From the NCBI RefSeq assembly GCF_024679245.1, contig NC_090176.1, positions 22,708,546-22,772,545 of the forward strand: a stretch of 64,000 bases of DNA, read 5' to 3'. This document shows positions 1 through 11,800 of the stretch, one piece after another. Position numbers and translations under genes: made by a program. The notes under the pieces are model-generated. The model saw only the letters and a program-made list of their open reading frames with translations, did no database searches and was not told the DNA's origin. Source of the stretch: Pseudorasbora parva. Its lineage: Eukaryota; Chordata; Actinopteri; Cypriniformes; Gobionidae. Every line of letters starts with the position of its first letter. The first letter of the stretch is position 1.

Positions 1-2825
1 ATACAAAGCCATATGCTAATCGCTGAAGTAACCCTTTAAGATTTTAAAAACTACTTTTCCATTTTAATTTAAGAAATTGACAAATGATGCATAAATTTAA
101 TAAGATTAGAAAACATTGCTCTTATAATGGTAAAAATGCCCCTAGACATTAATTTAAGGGGACACATATCGTCCTGTAATGGGAAAGTTATAATTGGAAT
201 GCGTTTAATGGATTAGAAAGTGCTCCTAAATCTTTGACTGTGCTCCTAATTTTTATTAGGAGCACAAGTGCTACTCAAGAAAAAAGTTAGCGTAAAGCCC
301 TGTACTGACTGAATAGATATTGCATGAATAAAGGATAAATGCACTGCTTCCACTGGTTTAATTATTTAACGTTTCATGTCAAGGAAAGGTTCCATGTTTA
401 GCACAGCACAGCTTGCTTGGAGTGTTCAATATGCTGTAAAACTTCAATTAATATTAATAATATTTATTTCAATCACTGAATGAAGCCTGCTATATTTGGC
501 ACAAGAGTTGCGACCTTTAATTGCTTGCACAAAAATCTTGATCAGCACTCAGCAGAGAGCGTGAGCTGAGGGTGAGAGAGAGGTCTGTGCTCTTGGCCAT
601 TAGTTGATTTACTTGTTTTTGTGTAAGTAACACGTTGTCAAATATGTTTAAACTTAAATAGACTTTAGTAGTTTTTCACTTAATATTAAAAAATAATTTG
701 AATATAAAAAAAACTAATAAATGAAATTCGAATTGGATAATGGAGGAAGATTGACAGCCCTGCTGTCTATATGGAGGGGACAGAGCTCTATCGGATTTCA
801 TCAGAAATATCCTAATTTGTGTCCTGAAGATGAACAAAGGTCTTACGGGTTTGTAACGACATAAAATTATTTTAAGGATGGCTCTCACTGTTTTACATCA
901 TGTTTCCTAACTCTCTAGAAACTGGTGGAATTCCACAACATGTAAAGTGAACTCAGGCTACTCAATGGTTAAACTTAAACAAGGTTTTAGACACAAACCT
1001 TGGTAGCCTAATATGCATGATCAGTACAGTCATGTATAATAATTTACCATAGAATAAAGACTATTAGAACTGATTGGATAAGCAATTGAACAGATTATTA
1101 TAAGGCCTTTGTATTCCCTTTTTGAGACATGTACTTCTGTGTCATCTTCCTTTCTACATCCCATAATTGTCAATACTTTCACCCTAAGCAATAAGCATTT
1201 ACTTGTTTTCTCAGAAAAACATTCTCTAGTCTATTCTCTTTCAAAACACACTGACCTTGACTACAGAAAGAAATGTATTTTTATCTGAAAAATAAAAAAA
1301 GAACACCATAAAGGATACATTTCCCCTACAATTGTGGTTCACACATGTATATGTATATTCAATACCTTTCAAATGTTTGGTATTGGTAAGAATTTTTAAA
1401 TGTTTTTGAAAGAAGTCTCTTATGCTCAGATTGCTCACCCACCAAGGCTGCATTTATTTGATAAAAAAATGCAGTAGAAACCAAATTTTTGAAATATTTC
1501 AATTTAAAATGTCTGTTTTTGAGTATATATACAAAAAAAATAAAAAAATTCTTGTGATGGCAGGGTATTAATAGTCTTCAGTGTCACAAGATCCTTCAGA
1601 TATAAATCTGTATCTTTTTTTATAAATAGTTGTTACTTTTGATCAGTTCATTTCGGAATAAAATTAACAATAAAATTGAACATTAGTGTATGTGAAATCC
1701 AAGGGGCTGAATTTTATTTTTACTAATATATTTTTTCCCACAAAATATTCTCTAGGTCCAAAGTTATTCCATCAGAATTTTAGTTCAGCTACAGTATTTT
1801 GCAAAGCCCTTTTTTCTTCTTTTTTCTTTTTTTTATTTATCTTTTTGCTGATTCAAGGATCTCTTTCTGTAAGCTAATCCTTGCTTTGTGCTGGTTGCTG
1901 GTGATCTGCCAAAGGCTTACTTTTGACAGAGATTTTGAGTGCAAAGTAAGGCTGACTATGTAAACTAGATTGCATCTCTTATATACTTTTTCTTGTAACT
2001 TTACATGTTTCTCTTCTAGTCACCTGACATTACCATGGTGATGACCAACACACAGAGGAGGACCTGACAGTTTTTTTTTGTTTGTTCTAGTGGTTGCTGT
2101 CAGAGAAAAGCTTTCAAGCCAGAGGCCTGTAGAAAGGTCCCACAATTGTTCTTGTGTGATAGAAGTAGAACTATCCCTCTATAACAGGAAAATGAGTCTC
2201 TAGTGAATTGTCAGGCCCGTGGAGCCATTGTCATGAAGTGACGTCCAGCTGATGGTTTTGTTGTTTGTAGTAGGTGTTTTCTGGTTTTGCTTTTCCCACT
2301 CAAAGTAAATGCCCATGTTGAGTGTAAGGCCCATTTTGAATCAACCTCAGCGGTTCTACATGACTGTCACGTGAGTTATGTTGTTTTTCTGTATCCGTTT
2401 TCCACTGATTTATTAAGTTTGCTCATTATATTTTATGTTTGTCTGGGTATCAGATTTAAATATTATTTGCTAAGTTTTTTTATTTATTGGAATCTCTATC
2501 TGAAGTGGTTTATTTTTAAATGAGGAATTTGGCTGTTGACAGATCCTTAAAAGCACAGTACAGGAATCTTTAAGAGTATTTTGCCTCAAGAATTCAAAAC
2601 TGGGTTTTTTTGGTGCTGATTTTCCCCCCAGTAATTCGGTATGTTCAACAGAGCTGAAAGTATTACGCTCTTACTGGCAGCTGAAATCATCTTCAAATGA
2701 GCCAAAATGTTTAATAAATTAAGTGCCGGAGAATGTGTAGACCTTTAGTAGTTTTTCTGAAGGCATTCTGAGTGTGTAGATACTAATATTACTAAAAAAC
2801 AAATTCTCTTTTTTTTTTGGTTTAG
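1..2825. other. ttll4 intron or upstream sequence, no supported exon
   Basis: This stretch precedes the first recognisable ttll4 exon. It is AT-rich and I found no open segment with both splice sites and similarity to TTLL4. About 740-890 is part of a common palindromic repeat; its 'gtcttacggg...aacgacat' end recurs near 62600. About 1433-1660 resembles part of the 'ACTACCGTTCAAAAGTTTGGG' MITE family seen at 53546 and 60499. The large N-terminal coding part of ttll4 must lie further upstream, outside the window. Confidence 0.5.
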
Positions 2826-5800
2826 TGTGGAGGAGCCCATTAGTCCTGATGTAGAGGGGGGTCTGGTGGAGAGATCTGCACTTATTCCCAGTCTCTTCCC
2901 TCATATGCCCCCCACACTGTACTTCAGCACTGCCAATGAAAGAGGTTGGCACACACAAAAAGATTTTAATGACTCAATGAATTTAAATAATTTCATTTAA
3001 ATATTATTGATTATTACTACTGTATAATTTGGCAGTATTAACAGATTAAATACACATTTTCCTCTTTTAGATAACAGCTCTTGTTTTAAACACTGTTGTA
3101 ACATTTTCTCCACACTTCACAGTGGAGCTGTTGCCTGCTGAACAGAGGAAGCTACTCAAATGGAAGATAACCACAGTCACTCCCAATGTGGTGAAAAACA
3201 CCATTTCCAGATCGCATTTCAATGCTACTAAAAGTGAGTCAAGAGCTTCTGTTTTAGGGTGTTGTTTTTGGCGATGTTCAAAATACTTGCATTAAGGTTG
3301 GAATACACTACAAGGGGTGTGTCATATATCATCCAACAACACCTCTCTAAGACTAAGAGCAGCATGTCAGCCCCCGATGTCAATTTAGTACCTATAAAGG
3401 AGCTACTTGCGGTCAGACCCCTTGACAACTAACTAAACATTGACAACTTTAAGCTGTTATTGATGTTTGCAGCACAGTATTTGAACGGAAGTGTAAAATT
3501 GATGGTTATTTTCAGCAGTTAAGGCTTGTTAGATCCAGCATTCTGCCCGCTTTGAATCAGACACAGAGATAAAGTAGTGCATAAGATTACAATTATTTGA
3601 ATGAATTATAGTATTTATTTGAAATAATTATCGTGCAAGAGAGAGAAAGAAAGAGAGATTTGTACCTGTGTGACTGCATCTGTTCAGCTTCTCTCTTAAT
3701 GAAGATGTGTGTTTAACAGATCATTTTAATTTACCATTTTGAAAATGCCAATTTTTGGGCTATACATCTTTTTGGCTTTGATCATCTCTATCATGGACAC
3801 ACTCATGTGACATTGCAGTTCTTCATCATCATGAAATATTATGATCTGTGTGCATTATACATTGTGTTATATGCAATGTTGTTTTACATTGATTACTTCA
3901 TCTTCTGTACCTGAAAACTACTGTTAGACCTACCTGAAAAACCTTAAAAGCACTGTTTATTTTATTTGTATCTTTGCTGTATTGTATTTATTTGCACTGT
4001 TGCTTGTAGTTTAATTATTTGTTCTTATTCATTATTTTTATTTGATAGTGTAAAATTGTTGTCCTTTTTCCCTGAGCACAGCAAATACCGTACTAGTGTT
4101 GTCAAAAATATCGATATTTCGATATATATCGATACTGGAATATCTGAAACGATACGATTCTCAGTTTTTACAGTATCGATATCAGCTGCGCTCTCCTCTC
4201 TGACCGTCAGCGAGTTGACACACACACCGGCATATTCTCACTCAGCCCGGTTAACCTCTGAGCACGGCGAACGCGCGTTCTGCTGGACTTTTTCCTCATG
4301 ACAGTGTGTTAGTGTTAGTGTGTGATCGGTCTGAATTTCGCGCGGGATTGCACATAAATTAATTCTACTAATCACCGCAGATTTCGTGCTCACATCTGAA
4401 GCGCACACACATAGCCTACCGTAATAAAGCCGCCTCTGACATGATACAAGTGCAAACATTTGCTTCCTTTTCCAGCTTATTATTGGTCAAATACACTCAA
4501 AGAATTATCAGTGCGCATCTGGAAGAGTATTGACGTAAACACAGTCGGGAACACTTCAGGAAGAACGAGTAACAGGAGCAGTGTTCAGGATCCATGCGTC
4601 CGTTAGTCTTAAAGGGACCGCAGTCATTTGCTATTCAAACTACAAAAAGACAAACGATCAACTGCTCTTGACTGATCAACTTGTGTAACTTTAATAGTTT
4701 CATCTGTACGCTATTGAATTTTTTACAAAGAACATTATCCAATGTTGTTTTAAATGTAATTACTATGCATTTTTTTAATTCAGTTTCTTATCTGAATGTT
4801 AGACTTACCGGAAAAAATAAAGCAGTCTGTTTAATTTGTATCTTCTATTCTATTGCATGTATTTGCGCTATTGTTTGTAATCTGTTTATTTGTTCTTATT
4901 TTATTACTGTTTACTCGTCTTTTTAAATTCAATTTACCATTCGAAATCAAGCTTTTTTGTGCTGTGTGTAAGCTATTGCCACACAATTACCCTATATTGT
5001 AAAATATACATTGAGATAATTTTAATAGTAATTGATCAATTATTGTTCAAATCAAAACGATGCCCAACCCTAAGGAACATGCTGGCCACATTAATTTTTA
5101 GTAAAAAATAACAATGAATAATAACAAGTTCTGTTGTCATATTAAGCATCTTATTTATTTATTTATTTATTTTACTGTGGTATCGATTTAGTATCAATAT
5201 ATCGATATTTTAGTCTGATATCGTATCGAAGTCATAATTTTGGTATCGTGACAACACTATACCGTACTGAAACCGTGACCATAAACCAGTGATAAAAGCC
5301 AAACCATGGGTGATTTAAACTGTTACACTCAAATCCCTACTAATACACAATGCCAGGTTTATTTGACAACTAGATTATGAAGCAAGATAGAGAAGAGAAG
5401 ACATGCAGGAAAATACATGACAAATTAAATCAATATGTGTTCCAAAATTACTAAATGACAAACATGTTTAATATCATCTAACTGGATGGAGTCTGTGCAC
5501 CTCATACAGTGTGCAATTTTCTGTGAAATCTTCCAACTCTGACTGGCTAAAATCTACGAACTGTCTCTGAATTTCAGCGGTTTAGGTCTTACCCGTCCAG
5601 AATGTGCAAAAGTTATAGTCTGCAATCTGTTGTGTCATGTGCTATTCTTAATTCTAGAGAGTCATGATTGGCTGGGCTGCTGGGGTCACCATATGAAGGC
5701 AATAGGGTTCAAGGCTATTAGAGAGTTTCAGAAGGTAAGATTGGGATGGGAACGTGAAGTATTTTATCATCTGTGTATTACCATTTAATAAAAATCCAGT

Positions 5801-8800
5801 TTTTTGAGTATTAACAAGCATACATTTCTGTTTGGCAGCTGAACCACTTTCCAGGCTCCTTTCAGATTGGCCGGAAGGACCGACTTTGGAGTAACCTGTC
5901 CAAGATGCAGGCACGCTTTGGCAAAAGAGAGTTTGGCTTCTTCCCACGCTCCTTCATTCTCCCACAGGATATCAAGCTGCTGAAGAAAGCCTGGGAGAAT
6001 GGAGGCAGCAAGCAGAAATGGATTGTTAAACCGGTACCGCTATATTTCAAGAGTTGTTGTGAAATTACTTTTCTGAGATTCTTGTCATTGATGTGCTGCT
6101 ATTTCTCACATTTAGCCTGCATCTGCTCGTGGAATTGGCATTCAGGTCATTCACAAGTGGAGCCAAATGCCACGCAAGAGACCACTCCTCGTGCAGAAGT
6201 TAGTTGGAAGACCTTGGAAGATATTTGATTCCTCATTGAGGGGTGCATCTGATCTGTTAAACAATGTACTTTGTATTTCTGCAGGTATCTTCACAAGCCC
6301 TACCTCATCAGTGGGAATAAGTTTGATCTACGCATCTATGTGTATGTGACTTCTTATGACCCACTGCGTGTTTACATCTTTAACGATGGACTAGTGCGCT
6401 TTGCAAGCTGCAAGTGAGTATATGTCATTTAACAAAGCATTTAAAAATGTGCAGATGTGTTGGGTTCGCTCATTTAAACTGGTGTTTTGTGAATTTTATT
6501 CAACACAGATACTCTCCTTCTATGAAGACCCTCAACAACAAGTTCATGCACCTTACAAACTACAGTGTAAATAAGAAGAACTCTGAGTATCAGAGTAACA
6601 GCGATGACAAGGCCTGTCAGGGCCATAAATGGTAAGAATAATGAGTTATTATGCAGGTATCCAGGGTGAGCTGATCCTGCACTTGTAAGGTTTTTTGAAT
6701 GAATCAGGAGCCCACTCAGATGGCTTCATGATAACCAATATAAATCAAATATTAGAACTGGCCCTGAATTGTAATAGTCTAATGATTGAAGTTTTAATTA
6801 ATGCAGGGCTTTGAAGGCACTGTGGCAATACTTGGGCTCTCAGGGTATCAACACCACTCTCATCTGGGATAAGATCAAAGATATGGTCATCAAAACCATC
6901 ATTGCGTAAGTATTCAGTATTGGCAGATGTGCACACTATGTTCCTTTACACTGAAACTCAGTGTATTATGGTCTCTTCCCATGGCAGGTCTGACCCCTTT
7001 GTGAATTCGCTGATGAAGATGTATGTGCGTTCTGCCTATAGCTGTCATGAGCTGTTTGGCTTTGACATCATGTTGGATGAGAATCTGAAACCATGGGTCC
7101 TGGAGGTGAACATCTCACCCAGGTATAGCACACAGGAAATCCTACAGCTGAAGCTGGTCAGAAATTACAGTTGTCCGGCAACTTTAGGTCAAGGCATTTA
7201 GTTACTAAGTTACTAACCTTCAGTTACACTGATGTTAGGAGCAGTGTTAAATAACTTGGTTAAAATAATTAGAATAATCAGAGCAGTGTTTATTTGGCAC
7301 ACAAACGAGAGTAACTCTTATGAACTATAATAAATACATTTACACTAAATAATATGTTATCAAGTAATATAATAAATTACTTATTATATTAATAGTGCAG
7401 AACTAGAGGATTTTTCCTATAAAAGATGTTAATTTAGTTTCATAATTTTTATTTTTCCAAGTTTTTTTACACAGAGTCCTGCCATCTCTATTTAATATCT
7501 TTATCATAATGTTTCTTCTTCTTCCTCTCTGTAGCCTGCATTCGAACACACCGCTGGACGTCAGCATCAAGGGTCAGATGATACGGGACCTGCTGAACCT
7601 TGCTGGCTTTGTCTTGCCATTGAGAGAAGACAGTGAGCCATCTGGCTCCAGTGCCAGCAGCTCCACCAACAGGTCAGCTCTGGTTTTACATTGTGTTTTA
7701 AAATTTGTTTATTGACTTGTATTGCTCTGTACCACTCAAGAGTTTTGCATCAGTAAGTTTTATTAATGATTATATACAATGATTATACTTACATACTAAG
7801 TAAGGGCAACGCCAAGCAAAGTTTCTCACACACATATCCTGTACAATGAAGCCCACAAATGTCATATTAATTTGCTTCAAAGTTTCAGAATGCAATGAAA
7901 TATTATTTTATGGTTTAAGTGGTGTGTGTGTGTTAGAGAGGAAATAGAAGCAAGCAGAATACAGGTGTTTCTAAACACACGCAGCACCATTGTGCACCTG
8001 CAGATAAAATCTAAGCTCAGAATTGGTCCAGAATCATTGGAAAGAGAATCTTTTCTTCCACCCCTGTTGTATTAGCCTGACAAGCCAGACCCACATCAAG
8101 ATGTTTGGTCTGGAAACTCACCATAGACAGGGTTCAATCCGAGGGGCGGGATAAACGGTTGTCTTTCAAACTCCCTCTGCACGCGATAGGATAGCGCTAC
8201 ACCAACCAGAGCAACGAAGGTGAAGCAGAGCTCGCTGACAGATTAAATATTCGTCGTATCTGGTCGGCTAAACTCCGAACACATCTTCCCTTTTTAAGAA
8301 TGACTTCAGTGCCGTTCTTTTCTCAGAGAAAAGCTTAACTCCAAGTCAGCCAATCGCAGTCAAAGCTGATTCGAAAGACCGCCGTTCGCCAGTTTCTGTG
8401 TTTACTAGAAGCATGCAAACGCAACTCGGTCGTCGTCATTATGGCCCCGCCCGCCGACTCTATACATGATGTGATTGGCCCATCCAGATTGTGAGGAATA
8501 CAGCTCAGAAGGGTATTGAGAGTTCCTAGACGACACTTGCCGGCAGATTAAATTTGCTGCCGTTAGGGTGCGTCTAGATTTCTAGGCTACTGTTGTATAG
8601 TATGACCAACACAATATTTGATCCTTTAAGCCAGGCCGGTAGGCGTAACGTGCCAAGTTGATGTGTCTTCTGCAGACTGCTTTAATCTCCCATGACACGT
8701 GTAATCGCAGCCTTTGCGTTTCGTGTTTAAAATAATCTTGTTTAAACATATCGTGGTATTATCGTACATTAATCGTTTAATTAATTAAGACAACTTCTGT

Positions 8801-11800
8801 AGTTAGGCCTGTCACGATAACACATTTTGCTGGATAAATTGGCCAAGAAATGATTGCGATAAACGATAATATTGTCGTTCTGAGACCATTTTCATCTAAA
8901 ATAATGATAATGGCATAATAATGCAGGTAAATTTTTTTCAAAGATCAATAAACTTTTATTTCTAAAGACTGTTTAACACTGAAAATGGAAAACATTTTAA
9001 ATATCCACAATAAATGAACAAAACAACCCAAAAAATTGCAACAGATGAGGTGGATATTAAGGGTGACACGGGTCACAAAACACACGGTTCGGTTCTGTAC
9101 GGTTCTTGTTTTTTTCTTTTAATCATTAACACTCCAGAAATGTACCTCAGCATATGATATATAACTTAATTATCAACAATTTAGGATACAGTATTAAAAA
9201 AAATTATATATTTTAATCATGCACAAACTGAACTTGACTTGACCATCTCTGAGGAAAGCTAGGCAAGATTTTGATACAGCAAGAGAGAAGACATTGATGA
9301 CATGCTTTTCATTTATTTGGTAAAAAAAAGGAGAATGTGTATTGCAGGGATGGAAATTAGCACCCGCCACCAGCCAAATGCGGGTGATTTTGAGTTGTGG
9401 CGGGTAAACTCGCTTCACCAACCGGCCACCGTGGCGGGTAAATAAAAATAGCATACTGTTTCCCCTCTTTGTAAACTTTGTTCAATGCATGCGAGTGCGG
9501 CCGTATGTCCGAATATGACCAGTCGTTTTCGCCGTCATTACCCGGACGTAGTACCAGAAGATGCGAATACGAACTCGCGCGTGCTGAGAGAAGATCCGTC
9601 ACTGCGCCTCATCCGAGAACGCGCACTCGTCTCACAGCGCGCAAATATTGAGTTCTCTTTCAAGTCTTGCGCTTAAATGGACAAACTCAACACAAGAAGT
9701 ATGTCAACATGTCCATCTTGATTAGTATCCAAGCAGACATAGTCTGAATATGCCTCAAGTGAAAGTTATACAGTCGAGAAAGAAGAGCATATCCCTGCAC
9801 TAGGTCTTAAAGGGGCAGTAGCCTTTACTGCTGTCTGTTTAATGTCAAACAAAAGGACAACACTCGCTGCTCTTGAATAGGTTTTGTAAGTTTAATAAGG
9901 ATTAATCTTTAATTTAAACAGTTAAAATATGCAGTTATTTTACATTTGCTTACTTTATTGAATTTCTGTACCCACTCATGTACACATGAGTGAGGTCAAG
10001 TTAAACAGTTTAGTTTGAATTGTATTTTATACTGTAGATTGTTGCAATGTGCTAAATAAATATTTGCATAATTTGTAATTGATTAATATTTGAAACTTTA
10101 ATATTAATTTATGCAATCGCAATGCCTTGATTTTTAGTAAAGTTACACAGTCACAGCATTAGCCATAAATGCAATGGTACTAATAGTTGGCATAATTTCT
10201 TTTGGTGTTTCGGCCAATAATTTTTATTTCTGTGCATCCCTACTGACAATGTTTTGTTTGGTATGTCGTCAACACGCTTCAGAAGATGCCAAAACTAATA
10301 GTTTCATTGTTGGGACTAAAAACCTAAAGCTGGAAGCCATAAAAGATCACGAATCATCCAAATGCCACATCCAGGTAAAAAAAAAAGCGCACGGAGCCCT
10401 ACTTATTTAATGAAATGTATATCAGTTCATGGTTTGTGTGTGTATAAGAGAGATAGAGAAAATGTCAGTATTTCATTGAGACTTGAGATTAAATAAACTG
10501 CTTAAGTATTGTAGAGCTTGTAGTATTAATTTTTCACATGCAGTTACACATTGTCGGTTAAAAACAAGAAAGTGGCTGGTAAAAACATGGAGTGGCTGGT
10601 AGATTTTGAAATCCACCAGCCACAGTGGCCGGTGGACAAAAAAGTTAATTTCCATCCCTGGTGTATTGCTATCGCTACAGGAACTTATGTGCCTTTTTAG
10701 CACACAAAGATTGAACCGAAGAATGAACTTGCATTTATCAAACTTCAATGTAGCTTTAAGCCTAGTTTATACTCAATGCATCCGCACAAGCGTGAGGGTG
10801 CGTGCGGCAAAAATGACTTCAACGCGGAGTGCGCGAGACGGCATTTCTTTGGCGCTGTGTCAAATTTTGTAACTTTGCGTGCGGCTCCGCAACCGAAGAA
10901 ACTTGAGTTCCAGAAGAATCTGGCCGCGTATGACGTCTCATCACACCGAAGCTGGTCTGCGCGTTGAGTATAAATGCCTCCCCAAATGAGGTGCGTGTGT
11001 GCGCAGTCAACGAGAGAGACGAGGAAAACAAACAAGCATGCAAGTGGAAATTATCGCAGGCGGAAAAATTATCAAACTTGTTTTTTTATTGTGCGATTTA
11101 TTGACTATCGCGGCAGGCCTATCCATAATGAATTAATTGTCGCAATTAATCGTTCAGCTCTACAAACCACAAATAGTTCAATTAGATAACCCTCAGTGAT
11201 CAATACATTAAATTAAAATAAAATAAAGAAACTATTAAAGGGGGTGTGAAATGCTGTTTCATGCATACTGAGCTTTTTACACTGTTAAAGACTTGGATTC
11301 CCATCCTAAACATAGACAAAGTTTCAAAAAATAATGTTGGACGTTTGATGGAGTATTTCTGTGTTAAAAATACTCCTTCCGGTTTCTCACAAGTTTCGGA
11401 GAGTTTTTTTCGAGTATGGGTCGACTTGACGTTAATAGATCGGAAGGTCCTTGTATACGGGCCGTATGGGCTCTTCTCCCGGTAGGGTGCGCGCGCGTGA
11501 CTAGAGCGAGAGAGGAAATGCACGGCCATAAACACTCAGGTGCAGATCCAGGCGCCGCGCTCCACTTTATTCCTATGGGTGACTTCAACGCTTCAGCACA
11601 GCATTCCGGGAAGGCAGCGCTGCATTTGACCAGATTTGAACGCAGAACTGACGGGAAGCTTCACAACATCGTTTCAGTCGCGACGCAAAAGTGGATCTCC
11701 ACCGTTCACTGCTGTCAGGACTACACCAAATCATACCAAAGAAGTGTGTTTTTGATGAAGCAGTCCCAGCAATAAAGGTTCGGTTCTGCTTTGGAAGCAG

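Larger units (their letters stand above)
8806..11126. mobile_element. Outer inverted-repeat element interrupted by later insertions
   Basis: The left arm begins TAGGCCTGTCACGATAA and the right arm ends TTATCGCGG-like sequence closing with GCAGGCCTA. The arms share about 14 bases as an inverted repeat. No clean target duplication was found, so the limits are approximate. The interior has been disrupted by the hAT copy at 9345-10660 and a small MITE at 10766-10974. Further ATTAATCG-rich sequence outside both arms suggests an even older host element. Confidence 0.45.

Noticed and set aside
11416..11775. 119-residue frame with higher GC content
   Set aside because: It lies wholly in the TTAA-flanked element, and frames are open on both strands because the element is CpG-rich. 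No recognisable domain.
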